DNA from: JADGRB01 sp963835825
GTDB taxonomy: Bacteria > Myxococcota_A > Polyangia > Fen-1088
Assembly: GCA_963835825.1 (NCBI GenBank)
Contig: CAWIGZ010000008.1
Span: 62,001 to 126,000, forward strand
Direction: 5' to 3'
Length of the DNA stretch: 64,000 nt
Position 1 is the stretch's first letter; each line of letters starts with the position of its first letter. Under the pieces are notes generated by a model. That model was not told where the DNA came from. It saw nothing but the letters and a program-made list of their open reading frames with translations, and made no database searches. A program made the position numbers and the translations under genes. Shown here in pieces: positions 54,101 through 61,287 of this stretch.

Positions 54101-55193
54101 TCCGGCGCCCAACAACGCGGCGTCGGTCTCGGTGCAGGTCTCGAACTCGGCGCCCGTCATCACGGCGCTCGGCCCGCTCAGCACCACGGTCGAGTGCGCC
54201 GCCTCGTACGTCGATCCGGGCGCGACCGCCGTCGATGCCTGCCAGGGGCCGGTCCCGGTCAGCACCGCGAGCACGGTCGACACCAGCCAGGTCGGCAGCT
54301 ACGCGGTCACCTACACGGCGGCCGATCAGGCCGGCGACCAGGCGACGCCGGTCGTCCGCACGGTGAACGTGACCGACACGACGCCTCCGGTGGTCAGCAT
54401 GCTCGGCCCGAATCCCGCCACCGTCGAGTGCGCGACGCCGTTCGTCGACCCCGGCGCGACCGCCGCCGACAGCTGCGCGGGCGCGCTGCCGGTGATGGAG
54501 ACGGGCGCGGTCAACGCGGGCGTTCCGGGCAGCTACCTCCTCGGCTATACCGCCACCGACCCTTCGGGCAACGCGGGCCTCGCCTCGCGGGTGGTGACCG
54601 TCAGTGACACCACCGCGCCGGCGATGGACGTCGTCGATCTGACGATCCTGGCCAGGGGGCTCACCATCGTGGTCAACGACGGGACGCTCACCGTCGGCGG
54701 CCTGCGCTTCCCGCTCAACCGCTCGGGGCAGTTCAAGGTCGACGGCCACACGGTCGCCTTCGAGGGCGGGGCGATCACCGTGGATGGTCTTCCCGCGCTG
54801 AGCGGCGGCCGCACCATCGTGCTGCTGCCGCCGAACCACGACTACCACACGTTCAAGATCGCGGACCTGATCTCCAGCGTGACCGACGCCTGCGACGCCT
54901 CGCTGGGCCTCGCCAACGCGGTCATCACGCAGATCTCCAGCGATGAGGCGGTGAATGCCCCGGGGACCGGCAATACGCAGAACGACATCGTCATCGCTTC
55001 CGATTGCCGCTCGGCCCAGCTGCGCGTCGAGCGTCAGGGCGGGGGGAACGGCCGGGTCTACGACGTCGCGCTCCACGTCCAGGACGCGGCCGGCAACCGG
55101 ACCGCCACGACGGTGCAGGTGATGGTGCCGGCCAGCGGCCTCGGCGCCGTCGACGACGGCCCGCACTACACCGTGACCAGCGCCTGCCCCTGA
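51147..55193 (+). CDS. Multidomain GH10 xylanase lipoprotein (three CBM22-like, GH10, DUF11, two Ig-like domains)
   Basis: A 1348-residue secreted enzyme. Leader with lipobox VAAGC. Three N-terminal modules of the CBM22 type (about 50-195, 205-350, 365-510) repeat FEDGTTQGWFPFGSP, HSLLTTNRT..FMGP and ASYYIDTFSL. The GH10 barrel (about 520-860) has NDMKWDATEPTEGTF, HVRGHTLVWHNQTP, acid/base Glu in IWDVVNEPID and nucleophile in AVTEMDVSIY. Then come a DUF11-like domain (NNADTNQQPFDP), two HYR/DUF5011-type Ig domains (TTVECAASYVDPGATAVDAC and TVECATPFVDPGATAADSC), and a C-terminal beta-rich domain. ATG 51153 is an alternative start. It should bind and cleave xylan, perhaps at the cell surface. 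Confidence 0.94.
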   Translation: MGMVRPVRSLTVVSWWVSLLGVVAAGCSTDRAPAAPPDVQQIASALTGTLSSDFEDGTTQGWFPFGSPTVASSTDVANTGTHSLLTTNRTSGFMGPGISLTGQLTAGASYQVSVAARLVAGQAGTGLKVTVMRSFADGTSAFDSVVPSTPVTDQAWVTLQNSYSFASSTNSSGSALTGIVLYVESDSATASYYIDTFSLTQAAPPPISYDFEDGSAQGWFPFGSPTVANSTDVAFTGTHSLLTTNRTASFMGPGVSLQGTLTKGATYQVTLSARLQTGQPASTLIATFQRTPTGGSAAFDQVVSASVTDQAWVTMTGIYSFTTDNSGLILYVQTASGNASYYIDAVSITQVAPPPGQPGNTAGASSTFESQTTEGWQSRTGGETVAVTNADAHGGSFSLLTSNRTATYQGPALDVTNVMFNGSQYVVSLWAKLAPGSPDTQLRVSLDRKLGTATETFHTIVGDTTVTANAWVRLQATYNQALANSSLTLYVESASGTPSFYIDDFSITFVPPAIAETDIPSVYQAMAPFFPIIGAAVIPADIQGQPAVLLSKHFNSITSGNDMKWDATEPTEGTFTFTQADAEVAFAQTNNMHVRGHTLVWHNQTPAWVFTNASGQPMTGTPDEQALLIQRLQRHIQTVMTHFGSAVPIWDVVNEPIDESQPDGYRRSPWFNILGPQYIPIALQAARAANPTAKLYINDFNTTIPAKRDFLVALVRSLKSQGVPLDGIGHQMHNNLEFPSPQSVIDAVNLFDTTGVEQAVTEMDVSIYSGSFPTPFTSYTDIPQSRHIQDAYAYLGYVQALKQVSSKIVSVTIWGTSDDKSWLTSPTKVDAPLLFDPSLHHKYDYWAFVDPLQLPGADLSTAIGAAPITVPAGQAIAYTITVTNNADTNQQPFDPTDDDLPAANVSLSTAVPAHTVFQALTAPAGWSCTTPPAGAAGPIQCTLATLPVGASATFTLTVALADCSTPDASTLLASANVTSSTADPNPAPNNAASVSVQVSNSAPVITALGPLSTTVECAASYVDPGATAVDACQGPVPVSTASTVDTSQVGSYAVTYTAADQAGDQATPVVRTVNVTDTTPPVVSMLGPNPATVECATPFVDPGATAADSCAGALPVMETGAVNAGVPGSYLLGYTATDPSGNAGLASRVVTVSDTTAPAMDVVDLTILARGLTIVVNDGTLTVGGLRFPLNRSGQFKVDGHTVAFEGGAITVDGLPALSGGRTIVLLPPNHDYHTFKIADLISSVTDACDASLGLANAVITQISSDEAVNAPGTGNTQNDIVIASDCRSAQLRVERQGGGNGRVYDVALHVQDAAGNRTATTVQVMVPASGLGAVDDGPHYTVTSACP

Positions 55194-55280
55194 CCTCCGG
55201 TCGCGGCTCGGCGAGAGAGCTCGCCGAGCTGGTGGATGCCGGCAGATGCGCTACCGTTCCTCGTTGCGGAGCGACCAACG

Positions 55281-56384
55281 ATGAACGTTCGAGGCCAACC
55301 GACGCGCACGATCTGGGTGACCGGCGACGTCGTGCAGATCATCGATCAGACCGGGCTGCCCCACGACTTCGTGGTCCGCCCGTTGCGGACGGCGGCCGAC
55401 GCTGCGCGCGCCATCGCCGGCATGCAGGTCCGGGGCGCGCCGCTCATCGGCGCGACGGCGGCCTACGGCGTCTGGCTGGCGATGCGCGCCGATCCCTCCG
55501 AGGCGGGGCTGCGGGCGGCCTGCGCGGCGCTGCTGGCCACCCGGCCGACGGCGGTGAACCTGCGCTGGGCCCTGGACGCGATGACCGCCGCCGTGGCGCC
55601 GTTGCCGCCGGACGCGCGCGCGGCCGGGGCCCGCGCCCGCGCCGACGCGCTGGCCGACGAAGACGTGGCGGTGAACCTTGCCATCGGCGATCACGCGCTG
55701 GCGGTGATTCGCGGCCTGGCCGCCGGGCGCTCGCCGGGCAGGCCGCTCAACGTGCTCACCCATTGCAACGCGGGGTGGCTGGCGACGGTCGATCGGGGGA
55801 CGGCGCTGTCGGGCGTCTACGCCGCGCACGACGCCGGCCTGCCGGTGCACGTCTGGGTCGACGAGACGCGGCCGCGCAACCAGGGGGCGGCGCTCACCGC
55901 CTGGGAGCTCGGGCAACACGGCGTCCCCCACACGCTGATCGTCGACAACGCCGGTGGCCACCTGATGCAGCGCGGGCGGGTCGACCTGGTCATCGTCGGC
56001 ACCGACCGCACCACCGCCACCGGCGACGTGGTCAACAAGATTGGGACCTACCTGAAGGCGCTGGCCGCCCACGACTGCGGGGTGCCGTTCTACGTCGCCG
56101 CGCCGTCGTCGTCGATCGACTGGACGATGAGCGACGGGCGGGAGGTGGAGATCGAAGAGCGCGCGGCCAGCGAGGTCGGCGGGATCTCGGGGCGCAGCGA
56201 GACGGGCGCGATCGCGACGGTGCGACTGGCTCCGGAGGGGACGCCGGTCGCCAACCCCGGCTTCGACCTGACGCCGGCGCGGCTGGTCACCGGAATCATC
56301 ACCGAGCGGGGGCTGGCGCCCGCCACGCGCGAAGGGCTGGCGGCGCTCTTCCCGGCAGAGGCGGCGGCGGGGGCGCGCGCGTGA
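55281..56384 (+). CDS. mtnA: S-methyl-5-thioribose-1-phosphate isomerase
   Basis: A 367-residue eIF2B-alpha/MtnA-family protein. ATG 55281 (MNVRGQPTRTIWVTGD) fits the family N-terminus better than 55236. Diagnostic segments are AGMQVRGAPLIGATAAYG, RPTAVNLRWALD, LTHCNAGWLATVDRGTA with the catalytic cysteine, and VGTDRTTATGDVVNKIGTY with the catalytic aspartate. It isomerises methylthioribose-1-phosphate to methylthioribulose-1-phosphate in methionine salvage, or 5-deoxyribose-1-phosphate in 5'-deoxyadenosine salvage. The stop overlaps the start of the class II aldolase gene (GTGA). Neither mtnK nor mtnP is in the window. Confidence 0.95.
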   Translation: MNVRGQPTRTIWVTGDVVQIIDQTGLPHDFVVRPLRTAADAARAIAGMQVRGAPLIGATAAYGVWLAMRADPSEAGLRAACAALLATRPTAVNLRWALDAMTAAVAPLPPDARAAGARARADALADEDVAVNLAIGDHALAVIRGLAAGRSPGRPLNVLTHCNAGWLATVDRGTALSGVYAAHDAGLPVHVWVDETRPRNQGAALTAWELGQHGVPHTLIVDNAGGHLMQRGRVDLVIVGTDRTTATGDVVNKIGTYLKALAAHDCGVPFYVAAPSSSIDWTMSDGREVEIEERAASEVGGISGRSETGAIATVRLAPEGTPVANPGFDLTPARLVTGIITERGLAPATREGLAALFPAEAAAGARA

Positions 56385-57043
56385 AGCTGACCAAGCGCCG
56401 GCACCAGATCCTGGAGACGGTTCGCTGGCTGGCCGAGCGCCGCCTCTACACCGGCACCTCGGGAAACGTCTCCTGCCGCGCGCCCGACGGCTTCCTGGTG
56501 ACGCCCACCGGGATCGCCTGCGACGATCTGCGCGCGACCGACATGGTGGAGGTCGCGCTCGACGGCCGGACGCGGGGGGCCCTCCTGCCGTCCAGCGAGT
56601 GGCGCCTGCACCGGGACATCTACCGGCACCGGCCGGGCGTGGGTGCCATCGTCCACACCCACTCAATCGTCGCGACCGCGCTGTCGTGCCTGCGGCGTCC
56701 GATTCCCGCGTTCCACTACATGGTCGCCAAGACCGGCGGTCGTGAGCTCCGCTGCGCGCGCTACGCGACGTACGGGACCGACGCGCTGTCGAAGAGCGCG
56801 CTGGCCGCGCTGACCGGACGCCGCGCCTGCCTGCTGGCCAACCACGGGATGGTCGCGCTCGGCGCCGATCTGTCGGCCGCGCGGCTGCTGGCCGAGGAGG
56901 TCGAGGCGCTCTGCGCGCAATACGTCGTGGCCCGTTCGGTCGGCGGGCCGGTCATCCTCTCGGCGCGCGAGATGGACGCGGTGGCCCAGAAGTTCGCCGG
57001 CTACGGCCAGAAGCCCAAGCGTGCCGCACCACGACCGAAGTGA
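56381..57043 (+). CDS. Class II aldolase/adducin family protein, probable (methylthio/deoxy)ribulose-phosphate aldolase
   Basis: A 220-residue protein from GTG 56381. Class II aldolase features: YTGTSGNVSCRAPDGFLVTP (phosphate-binding loop), SSEWRLHRDIYRHRPGVGAI (Glu catalytic region), VHTHSIVATALS (zinc histidines) and LLANHGMVALG (third zinc histidine). Family members include fuculose-1-phosphate aldolase, MtnB dehydratase and the 5-deoxyribulose-1-phosphate aldolase of the DHAP shunt. Translational coupling to mtnA favours the shunt-type aldolase or MtnB over fuculose metabolism. MtnB versus aldolase cannot be settled by eye. Confidence 0.85.
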   Translation: MKLTKRRHQILETVRWLAERRLYTGTSGNVSCRAPDGFLVTPTGIACDDLRATDMVEVALDGRTRGALLPSSEWRLHRDIYRHRPGVGAIVHTHSIVATALSCLRRPIPAFHYMVAKTGGRELRCARYATYGTDALSKSALAALTGRRACLLANHGMVALGADLSAARLLAEEVEALCAQYVVARSVGGPVILSAREMDAVAQKFAGYGQKPKRAAPRPK

Positions 57044-57081
57044 CGGCTCCGCCCGCGCAATCGTAGTAGTGTCCCGCGCGG

Positions 57082-57624
57082 ATGGCGCTGTCCGCGACGG
57101 TCTATCATCTTCAGGTCGAGCTCTCCGACGTCGACCGCGGGGTCTACGAGTCGCTCGACCTGCGGGTGGCGCGGCATCCCTCGGAGACGATGCGCTACCT
57201 GCTGACGCGGGTGATCGGGTACTGCCTCTGTTACGAGCCGGGGATCGCCTTTTCGAAGGGTCTCTCCAGCACCGACGAGCCCGCGGTCTGGGCCAGGGAT
57301 CTGCAGGGCAACCTCCGCCTCTGGCTGGAGGTGGGGACCCCCTCGCCGGAGCGGCTCCACAAGGCGAGCAAGGCGTCGCCCCGGCTGGTGGTGTTCACGC
57401 ATGGCGACGTCGGCGCGTTGCAGAAGGGCGCCCGGGCCAAGCCGATTCACAAGGCCGAGAGCATCGAGGTCTTCGCGCTGGACGGCGCCTTTCTCGACGC
57501 GCTGGACGCCGCCACCGATCGCAACGCCCGCTGGTCTCTGGCGCACACCGAAGGGACGCTTTACGTGACCAGCGGCGACGTGAACCTCGAGACACCCGTG
57601 GTCCGGCACAGCCTGGCGGAATGA
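57082..57624 (+). CDS. yaeQ: YaeQ family protein
   Basis: A 180-residue protein that matches YaeQ over its full length: MALSATVYHLQVELSDVDRG, YESLDLRVARHPSETMRYLL, FSKGLSSTDEPAVWARDLQG, LRLWLEVGTPSPERLHKASK and WSLAHTEGTLYVT near the end. YaeQ has a PD-(D/E)XK-nuclease-like fold, but its biochemical function is unsettled. ATG 57082 lies 38 bases after the aldolase. It is followed after 12 bases by the DTW-domain gene, probably in one transcript. Confidence 0.93.
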   Translation: MALSATVYHLQVELSDVDRGVYESLDLRVARHPSETMRYLLTRVIGYCLCYEPGIAFSKGLSSTDEPAVWARDLQGNLRLWLEVGTPSPERLHKASKASPRLVVFTHGDVGALQKGARAKPIHKAESIEVFALDGAFLDALDAATDRNARWSLAHTEGTLYVTSGDVNLETPVVRHSLAE

Positions 57625-57636
57625 GGCCGCGCGCCG

Positions 57637-58296
57637 ATGCGTAACCCGGGCAACCGGATGGTCGACGGCCTGGTGGGACATCGCTGCCCAGGCTGCCGCA
57701 TGCTCGTCATCGCCTGCCTCTGCGATCAGGTCCCGCGCGTTCCGACCCGCACCCGCGTGCTGGTCGTGCTCCATCACGCCGAGACGCAAAAGCCGAGCAA
57801 CACCGGTCGACTCGCGCTGCGATGCCTCCCCAACAGCGGTGCCGTCATCCGCGGGGCGCCCGATCAGCCGCCGGCGCCGGCGCTGGATTGGGCGGAGCAC
57901 GGAGATCCGGTGCTGCTGTTTCCCCATCCCGAGGCCCGCCCGCTCTCGGACTTCTGCGACGGCCCGCGGCCGGTGACGTTGGTGGTGCCGGACGGAACCT
58001 GGCGGCAGGCCCAGCGGGTGCGCCGGCGGGTCGCGGGCCTCGGCGACGTGCCCTGCGCCTTCGTCACCCGGGATGCCCCGTCGGCGTATCGCCTGCGCAG
58101 GACGCCCGATGCGCGGCGCCTCTCCACCATGGAGGCCATCGCCGAGGCCCTTTGCCTGCTGGAGGGCGCGGAGGGACCCGCGGCGCGCGCTCTCCTGCTG
58201 GACATCTTTCAGGTCATGGTCGAACGCTCGCTGCGAGGTCGAGCTTCCGGCGCGCGAAAGGCGGTGACCTTTGGTGGGGCCGCGGAATCTCACTAA
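57637..58296 (+). CDS. DTW-domain tRNA-uridine aminocarboxypropyltransferase
   Basis: A 219-residue protein with the N-terminal zinc cluster CPGCRM..ACLCDQ, the TRVLVVLHHAETQKPSNTG segment, the DTW-type motif VVPDGTWRQAQRVRRR (DGTW in place of DxTW) and LSTMEAIAEALCLLEG. DTW (TapT/TuaA) enzymes add the 3-amino-3-carboxypropyl group of SAM to uridine in tRNA (acp3U). ATG 57637 is used, and ATG 57658 (MVDGLVGHRCPGC) is an equally good start. Confidence 0.88.
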   Translation: MRNPGNRMVDGLVGHRCPGCRMLVIACLCDQVPRVPTRTRVLVVLHHAETQKPSNTGRLALRCLPNSGAVIRGAPDQPPAPALDWAEHGDPVLLFPHPEARPLSDFCDGPRPVTLVVPDGTWRQAQRVRRRVAGLGDVPCAFVTRDAPSAYRLRRTPDARRLSTMEAIAEALCLLEGAEGPAARALLLDIFQVMVERSLRGRASGARKAVTFGGAAESH

Positions 58297-58305
58297 TCGG
58301 CGACC

Positions 58306-59133
58306 ATGAACCAACGAACCGAACCCGCACCCACGCGCCAGCCGGTCATCTACGTCCCGCACGGGGGCGGTCCGTGGCCCTTCGTCGACCTGGGCGACTT
58401 CATGCCCGCCCGAGACGTCGGGGCCCTGCGCGATTACTTCGTGACCCTGCCGGAGAAACTTCCGGCGCCTCCGAAGGCGCTGCTCGTCGTCTCGGCGCAC
58501 TGGGAAGCGGCCGTGCCCACGGTCATGACGTCGCCGCACCCGCCGCTCTATTACGACTACGGCGGCTTTCCGCCCGAGGCGTACACCATCACGTGGCCCG
58601 CGCCCGGGAGCCCGGCGCTGGCCGGGCGGGTGGGGCAGCTTCTCGCCGCCGCCGGCATTCCCACCGCCACCGACGCCCGCCGGGGGTTCGACCACGGGAC
58701 GTTCATCCCGTTCAAGCTCTCCTGGCCCGACGCGGACGTGCCGGCGATTCAGCTGTCGCTGAAGGCGGGGCTCGATCCGCGCGAGCACCTGGCGATCGGA
58801 CGCGCGCTGGCGCCGCTGCGCGACGAGGGGGTGCTCATCCTCGGCAGCGGGATGAGCTACCACAACATGCGCGACTTCGGGACGGCGACGGCGCAGCGCG
58901 CGTCGCTGGTCTTCGACGAGTGGCTCAAAGCGGCGGCCACCGCCGAGCCCGAGACGCGCGCGCGGCGGCTTGGCGACTGGGCCTCGGCGCCGGGCGCGCG
59001 GCAGGCCCACCCGCGGGAGGAGCACCTGATTCCGTTGATGGTGGTGGCCGGTGCCGCCGGAGACGACGCCGGACGCATCACGTTCAACGAGGACCTGATG
59101 AGCGCGCGCGTCTCGGCGGTCCAGTACGGTTGA
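58306..59133 (+). CDS. Class III extradiol dioxygenase-like protein (LigB/DODA family)
   Basis: A 275-residue protein: VIYVPHGGGPWPFVD with the first metal histidine, PKALLVVSAHWEAAVPTVMT with the second, YYDYGGFPPEAYTITWPAPG, RRGFDHGTFIPFKLSWPDAD, and LILGSGMSYHNMRDFG. This pattern is that of YgiD/DODA-type zinc- or iron-dependent extradiol dioxygenases. The substrate is unknown, and ring cleavage of catechols is only the family default. Start ATG 58306, 9 bases after the DTW gene. Confidence 0.9.
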   Translation: MNQRTEPAPTRQPVIYVPHGGGPWPFVDLGDFMPARDVGALRDYFVTLPEKLPAPPKALLVVSAHWEAAVPTVMTSPHPPLYYDYGGFPPEAYTITWPAPGSPALAGRVGQLLAAAGIPTATDARRGFDHGTFIPFKLSWPDADVPAIQLSLKAGLDPREHLAIGRALAPLRDEGVLILGSGMSYHNMRDFGTATAQRASLVFDEWLKAAATAEPETRARRLGDWASAPGARQAHPREEHLIPLMVVAGAAGDDAGRITFNEDLMSARVSAVQYG

Positions 59134-59189
59134 CGCAAATCAATCCCCGCTGACTTCCTGCGGCTCGCGCGAGTTACAATGCGAGCCGC

Positions 59190-59948
59190 ATGGACGAAGA
59201 GAGAGATTCGGGCGGCTCACGGCAGGGGCGTCCGGTGCTGGCCGCGTTCGTCACCTCGTTGCTCACCACCACCGGCGTGTTCGCCGCGTTGACCGTCGCT
59301 GACGGGCGCGGCCTGCTGGCATTCCTGCATTCGCGCCAGGGCGACGTCGAGGTCCCCTCCATCACCGGCGTGACCGTCGAGCAGGCGCGCGAGCTCCTGC
59401 GCCCGCGCGAGCTGCTGCTGACGCTGGAGGCGGAGCGCCCGGATCCGGTCGTCCCCGCCGGCAACATCGCCGGGCAGGTGCCGCTCGCCGGATCGCGGGC
59501 CACACGCGGCACGGCCGTCCAGGCGTTCGTCTCCAGCGGCGCCGCCGCAACGACCGTGCCGAATCTGGCGGGCTATCGGCCGGACGACGCCGTCGAGCAG
59601 CTGCGAACCCGAAAGCTGGCGCCGGGGCGCCGGCAAGAGGAAGCGAGCGATACCGTGGCCGCGGGTCTGGTGATCGGCACGGAGCCGCCGGCCGGCCGCT
59701 CGGTGGCGGCGAACGCGACGGTGTCGCTCGTGTTGTCGACGGGACCGGCGCCGCGCGCCGTTCCCAAGCTCGTCGGTCTGCAGCTCGGCAAGGCGAAGAA
59801 GCTGATCGCAGAGGCGGGCTTCAAGCTGGGGAGCACCAAGGTCGGATCGTCCGATCGCTACGACGATGACGCGATCCTCAAGCAGGAGCCGGCGGAGGCC
59901 TCCCTCGCCCCACCCGGCAGCCCGATCGACCTCGTCGTCAACGACTAG
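59190..59948 (+). CDS. Membrane-anchored protein with three PASTA domains
   Basis: A 252-residue protein. A single membrane helix near residues 18-38 is followed by three PASTA repeats: VEVPSITGVTVEQARELLRP, TTVPNLAGYRPDDAVEQLRT and RAVPKLVGLQLGKAKKLIAE, each ending in a VSLVLSTG-like strand. PASTA domains bind muropeptides in kinases and penicillin-binding proteins. Here there is no kinase or transpeptidase domain, so it may sense or bind peptidoglycan alone. The TAG stop lies in the left end of repeat copy E. Confidence 0.9.
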   Translation: MDEERDSGGSRQGRPVLAAFVTSLLTTTGVFAALTVADGRGLLAFLHSRQGDVEVPSITGVTVEQARELLRPRELLLTLEAERPDPVVPAGNIAGQVPLAGSRATRGTAVQAFVSSGAAATTVPNLAGYRPDDAVEQLRTRKLAPGRRQEEASDTVAAGLVIGTEPPAGRSVAANATVSLVLSTGPAPRAVPKLVGLQLGKAKKLIAEAGFKLGSTKVGSSDRYDDDAILKQEPAEASLAPPGSPIDLVVND

Positions 59949-60023
59949 GAGGGCGTCGCCGAAAAGGCGACGGTGAGCGAAGCGAACCATGCCCGACGAC
60001 GTGCCGCCCGATAGGCGGCCTAG
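59945..60023 (+). repeat. Dispersed three-hairpin element, copy E (forward orientation)
   Basis: A 79-bp copy with CTAG at both ends, probably closest to the consensus. Hairpin 1 is CGTCGCC / GGCGACG (loop GAAAA), hairpin 2 is GGTGAGC-GAA-GCGAACC, and hairpin 3 is GCCGCC / GGCGGC (loop CGATA). Its first TAG is the stop codon of the PASTA gene. Confidence 0.87.
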
Positions 60024-60118
60024 GCCCGTCGGCGAGCCGCGGCCGGGGAGACTCAAGCCGGTGCGCGATCCCGCCGAGAGTGGGTGTGTCGACCACACGC
60101 GTCGGGGAGGAGAGCTAC

Positions 60119-61252
60119 GTGAAGGCGAATCGTTCCGTCTGGTCAGAAGGTTCCGGCTGGACGCACGAACCGGGCGGTGCCGCCCCGGGTGAGATCGATC
60201 TGGTGCTGGTGTTCGGTTCCACCGGCCCGATGATTGCCTCGCGCCTCCCCGAGATTCGGGGTCGTTACCCCAATGCCTACCTCTGCGGCAGCTCGACGGC
60301 AGGCGAGATCGTGGGGAGGGAAGTCCGAGATGACTCGGTGGTGGTCACGGCGATCAAGCTCGACAAGAGCGAGTTGCGGGCCGCGGAGGTGACGATCGAC
60401 GCCGCCGGCGACAGTCTGGCCGCCGGGCGGCAGCTGGCGAACGCCATTCCCCACGGCGGGTTGGTTCACACCTTCGTCCTCTCCGACGGGCTCGGCGTGA
60501 ACGGCACCGATCTCGTTCGCGGCCTCTCCTCCGCCCTTCCCGCGGGGGTCGCCACCACCGGAGGGCGGTCGGGCGACGGCGAGCGTTTCGGCCACACCTT
60601 CGTCTGCGCCGGCGATTCCGTGGCCGAGCGCCGCAGCGTGGTGGTCGGGTTCTACGGCGAGCACCTGCGGGTCGGCTACAGCGCGATGGGGGGATGGGAC
60701 CCCTTCGGGCCCGAGCGGCTCGTGACCCGAGCCTCGGGCAACGTTCTTTACGAGCTGGATGGGCGGAGCGCGCTGGAGCTCTACAAGCGGTACCTGGGTG
60801 AGCACGCCAAGAACCTGCCGGCCAGCGGCCTGCAGTTCCCCCTGACGGTGCGCGATCCGCTGACCGGCGACAGCGTGACGCGCGCCGTGGTCGCGATCGA
60901 TGACGGCGCCCAGAGCATGGTCTTCGCGGGAGACGTGCCGGAAGGGTCCTTCGTCCGGCTGATGCACGCGAACTTCGACCGTCTGGTCGACGGCGCCTGC
61001 GCCGCGGGGCGCGCCAGCCAGCAGATGCTGGGGGTCCCCGCCGAGCTGGGCATCTTGATCAGCTGCGTGGGGCGCAAACAGCTCCTCAAACAGCGGGTCG
61101 AGGAGGAGGTGGAGGGCGTGATCGACGCGCTCGCTCCGCAGACCCACACCGCCGGCTTTTATGCCTACGGCGAGCTCTCGCCGACGGCACCGGGGACGCA
61201 CTGCACGCTGCAGAACCAATCGATGTCCGTCACCCTCTTCAGCGAGATCTAG
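60119..61252 (+). CDS. FIST-domain signal protein
   Basis: A 377-residue cytoplasmic sensor with FIST_N (LVLVFGSTGPMIASRLPEIR; YLCGSSTAGEIVGREVRDDS; HTFVLSDGLGVNGTDLVRGL) and FIST_C (YELDGRSALELYKRYLGEH; GFYAYGELSPTAPG..CTLQNQSM). GTG 60119 is chosen because GGGGAGGAG lies 6 bases upstream, although GTG 60080 is also in frame. FIST proteins are proposed small-ligand sensors linked to chemotaxis or cyclic-di-GMP signalling. The next gene, 35 bases downstream, is a PAS-GGDEF-EAL protein, so the pair probably forms one pathway. Confidence 0.92.
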   Translation: MKANRSVWSEGSGWTHEPGGAAPGEIDLVLVFGSTGPMIASRLPEIRGRYPNAYLCGSSTAGEIVGREVRDDSVVVTAIKLDKSELRAAEVTIDAAGDSLAAGRQLANAIPHGGLVHTFVLSDGLGVNGTDLVRGLSSALPAGVATTGGRSGDGERFGHTFVCAGDSVAERRSVVVGFYGEHLRVGYSAMGGWDPFGPERLVTRASGNVLYELDGRSALELYKRYLGEHAKNLPASGLQFPLTVRDPLTGDSVTRAVVAIDDGAQSMVFAGDVPEGSFVRLMHANFDRLVDGACAAGRASQQMLGVPAELGILISCVGRKQLLKQRVEEEVEGVIDALAPQTHTAGFYAYGELSPTAPGTHCTLQNQSMSVTLFSEI

Positions 61253-61287
61253 GCGCGGCCGCCGCGCAACACCGGGAAGCCCAGAGC

